A stretch of DNA of 41,205 nt, from contig CAJTXS010000013.1 of the NCBI GenBank assembly GCA_910583735.1, positions 1 through 41,205 of the forward strand. The letters are read 5' to 3'. The notes beneath the pieces are model-generated. The model did not search any database. It saw only the letters and a list, made by a program, of their open reading frames with translations, and was not told where the DNA came from. Below, piece by piece: positions 25,100 to 33,523 of the stretch (the stretch's first letter is position 1; each line of letters begins with the position of its first letter). This stretch comes from an uncultured Christensenella sp. (lineage in GTDB: Bacteria > Bacillota > Clostridia > Christensenellales > UBA3700). The translations under genes and the position numbers were made by a program.

Positions 25100-26023
25100 T
25101 TAATCGATATAATGATCTCTGTCTATGCTATAGCCGCCTCGGCGTCTGTCGTAATACTTCTTGCGCTTTCTCGGAAGGGGTATCCAGGTCACGGGCTTGG
25201 GATATATCTTACCGCGGGAAGGCACTACTCTCGGCCACAGCTCGAATATATCGTAACCCATTTCGGGCTCTTCCGTACAATACTCCTCATCTTCCTCGCC
25301 GGCTGAAGTGTGCATAATCTTAATCTCTTCGAGCTCTTCTTCCAACACGAGTTCGGGCTCGGAATAGTTGCTGGGCAGACGGTAACGTCTACCGTTCCTG
25401 ACCGACCTGACCGCATCCAAAGTGTCCTCGTCGGTATCAACGTCCTCTTCTCCGGTAAGCTCTCCGGTCATGAACGTAGAGAAAAAGCCTGCGTTGCGCC
25501 TGTTCTTCCTGCGATGTTTCTGCATCTCTATCAGCACCGCCGCCTCGTCGTCGTCGAGGTCGTCTAAGTTAATGCCGCCGTTCCTGATATATCTCACATA
25601 TTTTGCAATTGAGAAATAGATATACTCGATACACAATAGCAGCAGACTCACAGGCAGCGATATTACGATAACTATTATGTTGAAGGCATTCCAGCTATTG
25701 TCGCTGATTGTATTGATAAGGACGAGCACGGATACGCCCACCTTGATGACCTTGAACATATTCTTGAGAGTATGCAGGGTTACCTTGGCAGTGGAGCGAG
25801 TATCGCTGTCTTTGACCACGTAGTCCATGATAGTGGTGATGATGAGAATGAGCGCGGATAGACTGGTAAAGCTCAAGACTATGACGTTGACTAAGAAGCT
25901 GCCCTCTCCGTTAAGATAGTTACTGACAGCGTAAACGGCATATATCACCAGATATACAACGTAAATGAATTTTATAATCCACCGAAATACCGGTGAGTTG
26001 TCCGCATTTTGTCTTACAGCCAC
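25100..26023 (-). CDS. Membrane protein with acidic cytosolic tail, possibly leaderless
   Basis: 307 residues. Four hydrophobic segments lie at about 15-37, 43-65, 88-108 and 112-140, followed by a long charged region: LDDLDDDEAAVL, an Arg/Lys patch (HRRKNRRN), acidic stretches around 190-245, and a Trp/Pro/basic C-terminus (WPRVVPSRGKIYPKPVTWIP, then RKRKKYYDRRRGG). I recognise no family. The first in-frame start is GTG 26023. The -10 hexamer ends only seven bases before it, and there is no room for a normal ribosome site. It stands alone with its own terminator. Confidence 0.75.
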   Translation of the reverse strand: MAVRQNADNSPVFRWIIKFIYVVYLVIYAVYAVSNYLNGEGSFLVNVIVLSFTSLSALILIITTIMDYVVKDSDTRSTAKVTLHTLKNMFKVIKVGVSVLVLINTISDNSWNAFNIIVIVISLPVSLLLLCIEYIYFSIAKYVRYIRNGGINLDDLDDDEAAVLIEMQKHRRKNRRNAGFFSTFMTGELTGEEDVDTDEDTLDAVRSVRNGRRYRLPSNYSEPELVLEEELEEIKIMHTSAGEEDEEYCTEEPEMGYDIFELWPRVVPSRGKIYPKPVTWIPLPRKRKKYYDRRRGGYSIDRDHYID

Positions 26024-26029
26024 GTCCTT

Positions 26030-26058
26030 ATCATACTATATTGCGCGTCGATTTGCAA
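26030..26058 (-). promoter_or_regulatory. Promoter abutting the GTG start at 26023
   Basis: Minus strand: TTGCAA (26058-26053), 17-bp spacer, TATGAT (26035-26030). The transcript would begin at or within a few bases of GTG 26023. Confidence 0.55.
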
Positions 26059-26096
26059 TCTCAAAACGACTATTTGAATTAAATTAAACGCCCTTT

Positions 26097-27206
26097 TCAA
26101 TCGGTCATAAGCAGCGTTACGCGCGATAAAACGGGGAAATATTCCTTCTTTACCGATATCCTTCCGTCGCCGATATTAAAGTATGCAGAGTGTCTGCGCG
26201 CTCTGTCCGAATACTTTAGCCCCGCATCGCCCATAGCAGAGATATCCAGCCCCTCGGCTGTGCGCAGCGACAGCATGACGAGCTCTTCTTCCGCCTCCGA
26301 CGCGCTGAGACGCGCTTCCGCGGTAGACGGATATTCGCCGCTGCCTGCGCCATCGAGATAGCGCCTCACGTCGTGAGAGTTGTAAAAGCGCGTATTACCT
26401 ATCAAGCTGTGCGCCGCGGCTCCCAATCCGAGATAAGGCTGCCTTCGCCAATACTTGAGATTGTGCTGGCACTGCCTGCCCTCTTTAGCCCAGTTGCTCA
26501 CTTCATATATATCAAATCCGCGTCCGCATAGCGCCTCGGACGCCGCACTGTATATGTCCGCCGCGTAATCGTCGTCGTATACGTACTTGCCGCTGCCGTA
26601 CTCGGCTGCAAGCGCGGTACCTTGCTCCAGCGACAGCATATATGCGGATATATGTCCCGCTCCGATATCCGCCAATGTCTCTATATCCCGCTTAGCGCTC
26701 TCCTCGCTCTGATAGGGAGTGGCGAGCATGATATCGCAACTAAGGTCAAGACCGCCGTTTACCACGAGCGTCGCCGCGTCGACAGCCTGCCGCGCGGTGT
26801 GTCTGCGTCCCAATGCAGACAGCGTATCGCGGCTCAAGCTCTGCACTCCCATGCTTATACGAGTAATCCCAGCGCCCATATATTCGTCGAGTTTAGCCGA
26901 AGTAAGCGACTCGGGATTGCACTCTGCGGTAGCTTCCCTTATCGCACAATTAAAATTACGTCTGAGCGCGTCCGTAATCTCTTTTACGGCGCCGAGATAG
27001 AGCGCGGAGGGCGTGCCGCCGCCTATAAACAATGTGTCTACAATGTAATCCCGGTATGAAGGCGCGCGAAATTTTATTTCGCCTATGAGCGCGGCGACAT
27101 ACTCGCGCATGGCGTCCTCGCCGCCCGTACTCGATACGAAATCGCAGTACTTGCACCTGCCGCGGCAAAAAGGTATATGGATATATACCCCGAGCAAATT
27201 ATTCAT
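26097..27206 (-). CDS. hemW: Heme chaperone HemW (radical SAM)
   Basis: 369 residues, normal length. It is related to oxygen-independent coproporphyrinogen oxidase, but the cluster motif CRGRCKYC (Cys14, Cys18, Cys21) after VYIHIPF and the position after lepA indicate HemW, which inserts heme into respiratory proteins. Further conserved parts: LFIGGGTPS, AECNPES, ISMGVQSL, LGLGAAAHS. It starts by one-base overlap with the lepA stop (TAATG). No other heme gene is in the window, so the client is unclear. Confidence 0.92.
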   Translation of the reverse strand: MNNLLGVYIHIPFCRGRCKYCDFVSSTGGEDAMREYVAALIGEIKFRAPSYRDYIVDTLFIGGGTPSALYLGAVKEITDALRRNFNCAIREATAECNPESLTSAKLDEYMGAGITRISMGVQSLSRDTLSALGRRHTARQAVDAATLVVNGGLDLSCDIMLATPYQSEESAKRDIETLADIGAGHISAYMLSLEQGTALAAEYGSGKYVYDDDYAADIYSAASEALCGRGFDIYEVSNWAKEGRQCQHNLKYWRRQPYLGLGAAAHSLIGNTRFYNSHDVRRYLDGAGSGEYPSTAEARLSASEAEEELVMLSLRTAEGLDISAMGDAGLKYSDRARRHSAYFNIGDGRISVKKEYFPVLSRVTLLMTD

Positions 27207-29008
27207 TACTTATCGAACTTGAGAATGGTCATAAATGCCTCGCTGGGCACTTCCACCGAGCCTACTTGACGCATGCGTTTCTTGCCCTCTTTCTGCTTCT
27301 CAAGCAACTTCTTTTTACGGGTGATATCGCCGCCGTAGCACTTGGCAAGCACGTCTTTGCGCACAGCCTTGACGGTCTCTCTGGCAATCACCTTGCCGCC
27401 GATAGCCGCCTGTATAGGCACCTCGAAGAGCTGGCGGGGTATGATGTCCTTGAGCTTCTCCGCGATTACTCTGCCGCGGGCGTAAGCCTTATCCTTATGA
27501 ATGATGAGCGACAGCGCGTCGCACAGCTCGCCGTTGAGCAAGATGTCCATCTTGACGAGGTCGCCCCTCTTGTAGCCGAGTATCTCGTAGTCGAGACTTG
27601 CGTATCCCTTGCTGCGCGACTTGAGCGAGTCGAAGAAGTCGTAAATTATCTCGTTAAGCGGCATTTCGTACTCGAGCATGACGCGCTTAGCCTCGATATA
27701 CGTCATATTGACGAAGGTGCCGCGCTTATCCTGGCACAGCTCCATGACCGTACCTACATACTCGGGCGGGGTGAATATCTCCGCCTTGACGACGGGCTCC
27801 TCCATGTGATCTATCTGTCCCACGGGCGGCAGCATAGTGGGATTGGATACCTCTACCACCTCTCCGGACGTAGTCACTACTCTGTACGACACACTGGGAG
27901 CGGTGGTGACCAAGTCGAGATTGAACTCTCTCTCCAGCCTCTCCTCTATAATCTCCATGTGCAGCAGACCGAGGAATCCGCATCTGAAACCGAAGCCGAG
28001 CGCAGCCGATACCTCGGGCTCGTAGAACAGCGCCGCATCGTTTAGCTTGAGCTTCTCCAGCGCGTCCTTGAGATCGTCGTAGTGCGCGCCGTCCGCTGGA
28101 TATACGCCGCTGTATACCATCGGTTCCGCTTCCTTAAATCCGCTTAAAGGCTCCGCCGTAGGATTGACCGCCGACGTAATAGTGTCGCCTACCTTGGTAT
28201 CGGACACATTCTTAATGCTGGCGCACAGATAGCCGACGTCGCCCGCTTCCAGCGTATCCACTGCGCGCATGCCCGGGGTAAAGAAACCCACTTCCGTGAC
28301 GTCGAACTGCATGCCCGTAGACATCATTACTATCTTATCGCCCGCCGATACCGAGCCGTCGAATATCCTCACAATGGACACCGCGCCCTTATAGCTGTCG
28401 TAATAGGAGTCGAATACGAGCGCCTTGAGCGGCTTATCCGCATCGCCCGAGGGAGGCGGCAGCCTGTCCACCACCTGCGCGAGCACTTCCTCTATGCCTA
28501 TGCCCTCTTTTGCCGATATGAGCGGCGCATCGTCTGCGGGGATGCCGATTACATCCTCTATCTCCGTCTTGACCTCGTCGGGTCTTGCGGACGGCAAATC
28601 TATCTTATTGATGACGGGGATTATCTCAAGGTCGTTATCCACCGCAAGATAAACGTTGGTAAGCGTCTGCGCCTCTACGCCTTGGGACGCGTCGACGATG
28701 AGTATTGCGCCCTCGCACGCCTTGAGCGAGCGCGAAACTTCGTAGGTAAAATCCACGTGACCGGGAGTATCTATCAGGTTGAATACGTACTTCTTCCCGT
28801 CCTTCTCGTAATCCATGCGTACGGGGGTGAGCTTGATTGTAATACCCCTCTCCCGCTCGATATCCATACTGTCGAGCAGCTGTTGCTTTGCCTCTCTCTT
28901 GCTCACGGCGCCCGTCACGTCCATTATCCTGTCCGCAAGCGTGCTCTTACCGTGATCGATGTGGGCTACTATACAAAAATTACGAATATTACTCTGATCG
29001 CGCGACAT
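27206..29008 (-). CDS. lepA: Elongation factor 4 (LepA)
   Basis: 600 residues, standard length. Ribosome-dependent translational GTPase that affects back-translocation and 30S assembly. G1 AHIDHGKST, switch II DTPGHVDF, G4 NKIDLP, and the LepA-specific C-terminus VGSVEVPSEAFMTIL are present. The frame extends to TTG 29014, but AAAGGA with six-base spacing points to ATG 29008. It is the first gene of lepA-hemW. In many Firmicutes hrcA follows hemW; here the hrcA operon lies 10 kb away. Confidence 0.97.
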   Translation of the reverse strand: MSRDQSNIRNFCIVAHIDHGKSTLADRIMDVTGAVSKREAKQQLLDSMDIERERGITIKLTPVRMDYEKDGKKYVFNLIDTPGHVDFTYEVSRSLKACEGAILIVDASQGVEAQTLTNVYLAVDNDLEIIPVINKIDLPSARPDEVKTEIEDVIGIPADDAPLISAKEGIGIEEVLAQVVDRLPPPSGDADKPLKALVFDSYYDSYKGAVSIVRIFDGSVSAGDKIVMMSTGMQFDVTEVGFFTPGMRAVDTLEAGDVGYLCASIKNVSDTKVGDTITSAVNPTAEPLSGFKEAEPMVYSGVYPADGAHYDDLKDALEKLKLNDAALFYEPEVSAALGFGFRCGFLGLLHMEIIEERLEREFNLDLVTTAPSVSYRVVTTSGEVVEVSNPTMLPPVGQIDHMEEPVVKAEIFTPPEYVGTVMELCQDKRGTFVNMTYIEAKRVMLEYEMPLNEIIYDFFDSLKSRSKGYASLDYEILGYKRGDLVKMDILLNGELCDALSLIIHKDKAYARGRVIAEKLKDIIPRQLFEVPIQAAIGGKVIARETVKAVRKDVLAKCYGGDITRKKKLLEKQKEGKKRMRQVGSVEVPSEAFMTILKFDK

Positions 29009-29025
29009 AATCAATCCTTTGCATC

Positions 29026-29055
29026 ATTATATAAAAAAAGTATGGTAATTAGCAA
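29026..29055 (-). promoter_or_regulatory. lepA promoter
   Basis: Minus strand: TTGCTA (29055-29050), 18-bp spacer, TATAAT (29031-29026). It overlaps the region of the divergent promoter for the LUD gene (plus-strand TATAAT at 29066-29071, weak -35). Confidence 0.55.
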
Positions 29056-29100
29056 ATAAATTTAGTATAATATACATGTAATGACAGGGAGGAAAAGAAT

Positions 29101-29715
29101 ATGGCTTACAACGTGCAATTGCTATGCTCCAATCTCGCAAGACGCGGATTCATAGCCTCGTACTTCGACACAGCCGAGGAGGCAAGCTCTCACGTATGTT
29201 CCATCATAGGCGGGGGCTCCACCATAGGCATAGGCGGCAGCATGACCGTTAAGGAAATGGGACTAATCGACAGGCTGGCAGGAGACGGCAATAAGGTATA
29301 CTGCCACGCGCTCGCTAAGGCGGATAAGATTGAGGATACTTATAAAAAAGCTGCCAAAGCCCAATATTACATATCTTCCGCCAACGCTCTGACATACGAC
29401 GGGGAGATAGTCAATATCGACGGCGCGGGCAATCGCGTATCCGCGCTGATATACGGCGTGCCGCATATCATCTACGTGATAGGCATCAATAAGATAACGG
29501 ACAATATCGACAGCGCAATCAAGCGAGTGCGCAACGTCGCATCGCCCGCCAATACGCGCAGACTCAATAAAAAGACGCCTTGCGCGGTAACGGGAGTGTG
29601 CAGCTACTGCAACAGTCCCGATTGCATATGCAACGTGACCACTATCATGCACCACCCCATGCGCAGGCAGCAGTCGGTGCACGTAGTGCTGATAGGCGAG
29701 AGCTTAGGATATTAA
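29101..29715 (+). CDS. LUD-domain (LutC/YkgG-like) protein
   Basis: 204 residues. The stand-alone LUD fold is recognised from STIGIGGSMTVKEMGL, YYISSANALTYDGEIVNIDGAGNRVSALIYGV and the C-terminal cysteine cluster TGVCSYCNSPDCICN, followed by HVVLIGESLGY. Relatives with partners LutA/LutB take part in lactate oxidation; stand-alone members of this cysteine-bearing type are common in anaerobes with no proven reaction. No lutAB is near, so lactate use should not be assumed. GGGAGG precedes ATG 29101. Confidence 0.88.
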   Translation: MAYNVQLLCSNLARRGFIASYFDTAEEASSHVCSIIGGGSTIGIGGSMTVKEMGLIDRLAGDGNKVYCHALAKADKIEDTYKKAAKAQYYISSANALTYDGEIVNIDGAGNRVSALIYGVPHIIYVIGINKITDNIDSAIKRVRNVASPANTRRLNKKTPCAVTGVCSYCNSPDCICNVTTIMHHPMRRQQSVHVVLIGESLGY

Positions 29716-30158
29716 GCACTTATCAGAGTGATAAACGAGGCATAGGCGCGACAGCCGTCGCCCATACTTGTCTGTCAAAAGGTATAAGCACTGCGTCCGA
29801 CACGCACTCGCCTTGTTGCCAAACGGCGTATGTGCACTTCTATGCAACGGCGATAGCGCTAAAGCATAATTCAATAAAAAGCATGTTGAATAACTTAGCT
29901 TTTTAGTTAGATATCGTCACGGTTGCTTCGACGATTAGTCAAAAACTCGCGCCGCGCTTTACTCGGCCGAGTCGCACTGCGCAGTACAGGACGGAAGCAA
30001 TCGCAATACACTGTCCGACAAGCGCAAAATGGCGTGATACTTACTTGGCATTATTGCGAATTACGGCGCACTAAGTCGCGGATAAATATAATCGCGCCTA
30101 ACGAAAGCGCTCAAAGGCGTAGCAAATATAACCCGCAAGCGCGATATAAATACAGCTT
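29716..30158. other. Intergenic region with adjacent palindromes
   Basis: No gene supported. Two perfect palindromes lie three bases apart: ACTCGGCCGAGT (29961-29972) and ACTGCGCAGT (29976-29985). A lone TATAAT is at 30087-30092. AAAAAGC/GCTTTTT near 29876-29905 could be a weak terminator of the LUD gene. Confidence 0.45.
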
Positions 30159-30171
30159 AAGGAGATTGAGC

Positions 30172-30936
30172 ATGAAGGATTTCAGTTGGATTAAAGGCGG
30201 AGCATTCTGCCACAGAGGATTGCATGACAACAAGGGCATACCAGAGAACTCTCTCCCCTCTTTCGAAAAGGCTAAAGGGCTGGGACTGGGATATGAATTC
30301 GACGTATATCTCACACTGGACGGTCAATTGATTGTGCACCACGACTACAATCTCAAGCGCAGTTGCAATAGGAGCGACAAGACAATCCGCATAGACACCT
30401 CCCGCCTCGACGACTACAAACTGATGGGCACTCCCCACCGCATACCGCTATTCGATGAAGTGCTGGAGCTTACTGCAGGCGATGTGGGAATGATAATAGA
30501 GATAAAGCCCGCGGCTGGCTCGCGCGTAGATAGGGTGTGCAATGCGGTATACGACAGGCTCAAGGATTACAAGGGCAATTACTGCATAGAGTCATTCGAC
30601 AACGACATCGTCGATTGGTGGACGCTGAATCACCCCGAAGTAATTACGGGACAGCTGTACGACCCATTTTTCCTACATACAGGCGCGCTCAAGTTGATGA
30701 AGCAATACCGCAAAGTCGACTTCTTATCGCTTAGAGTCGATCAGACGGGCAAGCCTTATTTTACATCGATTAAGTCTGCTCATCCGGACAAGCTGATAGT
30801 AGCCTGGACTGTGCGCACCCCTGACCAGCTGGAGATTGCAAAGCAATATGCCGATACGGTAATATTCGAGCATTCGGACAAGTGCGACGGATATATAAGC
30901 GTGAACGACGCGCTGTCATTCACCGACAAAAAATAA
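30172..30936 (+). CDS. Glycerophosphodiester phosphodiesterase
   Basis: 254 residues, typical of the short cytosolic GDPD class that hydrolyses glycerophosphodiesters to glycerol 3-phosphate and an alcohol. Catalytic and metal residues are visible: His14-Arg15 (AFCHRG), Glu25 (PENSLPSF), Glu42-Asp44 (EFDVYLTLDG), His57 (IVHHD), and the IIEIKP glutamate. The frame stays open to 29923, but AAGGAG at 30159-30164 and the family N-terminus fix ATG 30172. Monocistronic, with a terminator at 31032-31068. Confidence 0.94.
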   Translation: MKDFSWIKGGAFCHRGLHDNKGIPENSLPSFEKAKGLGLGYEFDVYLTLDGQLIVHHDYNLKRSCNRSDKTIRIDTSRLDDYKLMGTPHRIPLFDEVLELTAGDVGMIIEIKPAAGSRVDRVCNAVYDRLKDYKGNYCIESFDNDIVDWWTLNHPEVITGQLYDPFFLHTGALKLMKQYRKVDFLSLRVDQTGKPYFTSIKSAHPDKLIVAWTVRTPDQLEIAKQYADTVIFEHSDKCDGYISVNDALSFTDKK

Positions 30937-31271
30937 CAGCTCAATGCATACAAACACCGATACGCAATGCGCTTTAACAGTAAAATGCAAAACGAGGCGC
31001 GCCCTAATAATAAAATAAGTATTAATCAAATATCCGCTCTAAACTAATCTTATGTCAATTGAGCGGATTTATTTATTGTCCGACAATCCGTAATACACCT
31101 ATTATGCGAGCGATTCAGACCGTAACGTAACAATATATACCGCTTGTAAAGACAGAAGCGGCTATCTCTAAAATTAAGGTAATAGGCAAATACATATTTT
31201 CCCTTGCACGGTCTTGCCGCAATCGGCGCATACTACTTACGAGGCCGCTTAATGCGGAACCATTAAATTAC
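30937..31271. other. Intergenic region, terminator then unassigned sequence
   Basis: Apart from the terminator at 31032-31068 there is no coding frame with a ribosome site until the 39-residue ORF at 31283. No clear promoter was found. Confidence 0.4.
31032..31068 (+). terminator. Terminator downstream of GDPD gene
   Basis: Stem ATCCGCTC (31032-31039) / GAGCGGAT (31061-31068), a 21-base loop, then TTATTTATT. Confidence 0.65.
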
Positions 31272-31282
31272 GGAGGCGTATT

Positions 31283-31402
31283 ATGAACAAATTTTGGATG
31301 GGTATAAGCGTAGGCATGCTTGCCGCTATTGCCGTACAAAAAAGCAAAAAACCGTCGGGCAAAGAGATGATTAAAGAAAAGATAATCAAGGCGCTCGACT
31401 GA
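31283..31402 (+). CDS. 39-residue membrane microprotein
   Basis: An ORF with a strong CGGAGG site eight bases before ATG 31283. The product has a hydrophobic N-terminal half (FWMGISVGMLAAIAV), then a basic amphipathic tail (QKSKKPSGKEMIKEKIIKAL), the plan of small YtxH-like membrane proteins. It is followed by hairpins at 31413-31432 and 31494-31525. No family can be named. The ribosome site and codon use like the neighbours support a real gene. Confidence 0.65.
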   Translation: MNKFWMGISVGMLAAIAVQKSKKPSGKEMIKEKIIKALD

Positions 31403-31493
31403 CAGCGGGGATTACCGCTTACAATTGCGGTATATAGCATCCGAGAGATAGCTGACGAAGCAGTCGACCTCAATGCTTATACCGACGTCGCTG

Positions 31494-31525
31494 ATAAGTC
31501 CCGCTTTCCGTAAAGCGGGACTTAT
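31494..31525. terminator. Perfect 14-bp hairpin without a T-tract
   Basis: ATAAGTCCCGCTTT / AAAGCGGGACTTAT with loop CCGT, no mismatches. It sits between the convergent 39-residue ORF and rpsU. It lacks a T-run on either side, so it may be a transcript-end barrier for both strands or a processed-end structure. Confidence 0.5.
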
Positions 31526-31542
31526 GCCGATTACGATTGAGT

Positions 31543-31570
31543 AAAGAAAAAGCACGGATAGCTCCGTGCT
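31543..31570 (-). terminator. rpsU terminator
   Basis: Minus-strand stem AGCACGGA / TCCGTGCT with loop GCTA, then TTTTCTTT. Confidence 0.9.
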
Positions 31571-31592
31571 CTTACTCTAAGCTGCATATTAA

Positions 31593-31772
31593 TCAGTTCT
31601 TATACATGCGCTTACGTGCCGCCTCTGCCTTCTTCTTGCGCTTGACGCTGGGCTTCTCGTAAGCCTCTCTCTTGCGGAGGTCGCCGATTATGCCGTCGCG
31701 AGAGCATTTACGCTTAAAGCGTCTGATTGCACTGTCCAAAGACTCGTTTTCTCCGACTTTGACTGTCGACAT
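31593..31772 (-). CDS. rpsU: Small ribosomal subunit protein bS21
   Basis: 59 residues, normal for Firmicute S21. Recognised by VKVGENESLDSAIRRFKRKC and YEKPSVKRKKKAEAARKR. It binds 16S rRNA near the platform and helps mRNA start-site use. The frame opens at 31796, but AGGAGGTGA six bases before ATG 31772 gives the family N-terminus. It has a promoter of its own (31816-31844), so it can be expressed apart from the upstream heat-shock operon. yqeY, which often follows, is absent. Confidence 0.95.
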   Translation of the reverse strand: MSTVKVGENESLDSAIRRFKRKCSRDGIIGDLRKREAYEKPSVKRKKKAEAARKRMYKN

Positions 31773-31815
31773 ACTTTTCACCTCCTGTCCGCTCAACGGA
31801 ATTATCTACTTGATT

Positions 31816-31844
31816 ATATTATTATATTGCGACTTTAATGTCAA
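31816..31844 (-). promoter_or_regulatory. rpsU promoter
   Basis: Minus strand: perfect TTGACA (31844-31839), 17-bp spacer, TAATAT (31821-31816). Confidence 0.65.
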
Positions 31845-31866
31845 CTGATTTTACAACGTAAATGTA

Positions 31867-32211
31867 TCATATCAGCTTGTCGCCGATATATGCTCCGCCG
31901 AGAATATGCACATGCATATGCGACACGGTCTGTCCCGCCGACTCGCCCTTATTGTTAATCAATCTAAAGCCGTCTTTCAGCTGCGGAATAGCTTCCGCTA
32001 TATCCTTGACCTTGGCAAGACACCTACCCAGCGCGGCGGCTCTATTCCCGTCAAGACAAGTGACGTCGGCATAATGCTCCTTGGGTATCATGAGCAGATG
32101 CACGGGCGCCTGCGGATTGATATCTTTGATGACAATCATATCGTCGTCTTCGTATATCCTCTCCGAAGGGATTTCTCCGGATATTATTTTGCAAAAGATA
32201 CAGTCGTTCAT
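31867..32211 (-). CDS. HIT family (HINT-like) nucleotide-binding protein
   Basis: 114 residues. The histidine triad SHMHVHILGG has His98, His100 and His102, and an N-terminal CxxC (Cys4, Cys7) may bind zinc, as in HINT branch proteins. These hydrolyse AMP-conjugates such as adenosine phosphoramidate; the natural substrate is not known. AAAGGAG precedes ATG 32211. It follows mtaB by 67 bp, the standard place at the end of the dnaK-prmA operon. Confidence 0.94.
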   Translation of the reverse strand: MNDCIFCKIISGEIPSERIYEDDDMIVIKDINPQAPVHLLMIPKEHYADVTCLDGNRAAALGRCLAKVKDIAEAIPQLKDGFRLINNKGESAGQTVSHMHVHILGGAYIGDKLI

Positions 32212-32278
32212 AATCTACGCTCCTTTAATCTATATTATTGCTTATCCGCATCAGTTAAGCGCTTTACAAGCGAGCGGC

Positions 32279-33523
32279 TTATCCGATAATCTCGCACAGC
32301 AATCCCTCTCCGAACAGCTCCGTCGCCTTGGCTTTGACTATACTGCCCTGCGGCGCTCCCGAGATATAACACCTAACGTACTCTCGAGAAAATCCGCATG
32401 TATATTCCCCCTCGACGCTCTCCGTCAATACCTCGAGGACTTTACCCTTGAGCGACTCGAGATATCTATCGGAGCACGCCTTAGCAATGCTCTGCGCCCG
32501 CATACATCTGTCCTTAATAACGTTGCCGTGCAGAGGCTTGAGCTTAGCTGCTGCGGTGCCTTTGCGAGGCGAATACCCGAATACGTGCACGTGCGAAAAG
32601 CCTATCGCGTCAATAAACGCAATCGACTGCTCGAAGTCCTCTTCGCTCTCGGCGGGAAAGCCGCATATTAAATCGGTAGTGATAGCCGCACAAGGGAAAT
32701 AGCTGCGTATGAGCCTGACCTTATCGGCGTACTCATCGGCTGTATAGTGTCTGTTCATACGCTTGAGCACACTGTCACAACCGCTCTGCAACGATAGGTG
32801 GAACTGCGGACAAAACCTTGGCAACGCCTTGCACGCCTCAAGCAGCTCATGAGTAATGACGCTTGCCTCGAGCGACCCCAGCCTAATCCTGCAATCTATA
32901 TCCTTGAGTTTAGTCAAGAGCGCGGCAAGCGAACTGCCGGTATTCTTACCGTAAGAGGAAATATCTATGCCTGTAAGGACTATCTCGCAAGTCTTGCGGC
33001 TGAGACTCATACACTCCGCAACTATCGCGTCCTCGCTCCTGCTGCGACTGCGCCCCCTAAGATAAGGTATGAGACAGTACGAGCAGTAATTGTCGCAACC
33101 GTCCTGTATCTTAACCGACATGCGCGTACGGTCTGTCTCGGGATTGCTTAGCTCCTCGTACTCAAGCGGCAGGTCGATGACATCGACGCCTATAGCGTCC
33201 AGCTTGTCCGCTATATCCGCCTTTCCCGCCGTGCCGCATACATACGATACGCGCGGTGACGAGGCGAAAGGCGCTGCGTCGTCCTGGGACGCGCAGCCTG
33301 TAACAATCACTCTCGCGTCGCCGTTAAGCTTGAGACATCTGCCAACGCACTGCCTCGACTTGCGCTCCGCTTCCGCAGTTACGGCGCAAGTATTGATTAT
33401 GTATATATCGGCGCGCTCCAACTTCTCGGACACGTCGTAGCCCTTCGCCCTCAACTTGCCGATAAGGCAGTCGCATTCGTACTTATTGACTTTACAGCCC
33501 AGATTGTATACTACCGCCTTCAT
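32279..33523 (-). CDS. mtaB: tRNA t6A37 methylthiotransferase MtaB
   Basis: 414 residues. Radical SAM enzyme that converts t6A37 to ms2t6A in tRNAs reading ANN codons. The N-terminal UPF0004 domain holds the cysteines of the second cluster (YNLGCKVNKYE, INTCAVT, VTGCASQ); the radical SAM motif is CDNYCSYC in QDGCDNYCSYCLIPYLRGRSR; a TRAM-like RNA-binding domain ends the protein. The frame is open to 33586, but ATG 33523 overlaps the rsmE stop by ATGA and gives the family start MKAVVYNLGC. Its position is canonical. Confidence 0.94.
   Translation of the reverse strand: MKAVVYNLGCKVNKYECDCLIGKLRAKGYDVSEKLERADIYIINTCAVTAEAERKSRQCVGRCLKLNGDARVIVTGCASQDDAAPFASSPRVSYVCGTAGKADIADKLDAIGVDVIDLPLEYEELSNPETDRTRMSVKIQDGCDNYCSYCLIPYLRGRSRSRSEDAIVAECMSLSRKTCEIVLTGIDISSYGKNTGSSLAALLTKLKDIDCRIRLGSLEASVITHELLEACKALPRFCPQFHLSLQSGCDSVLKRMNRHYTADEYADKVRLIRSYFPCAAITTDLICGFPAESEEDFEQSIAFIDAIGFSHVHVFGYSPRKGTAAAKLKPLHGNVIKDRCMRAQSIAKACSDRYLESLKGKVLEVLTESVEGEYTCGFSREYVRCYISGAPQGSIVKAKATELFGEGLLCEIIG

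Noticed and set aside
29101..29715. Lactate utilisation locus
   Set aside because: Only a stand-alone LUD protein is present; no LutA or LutB homologue is nearby.
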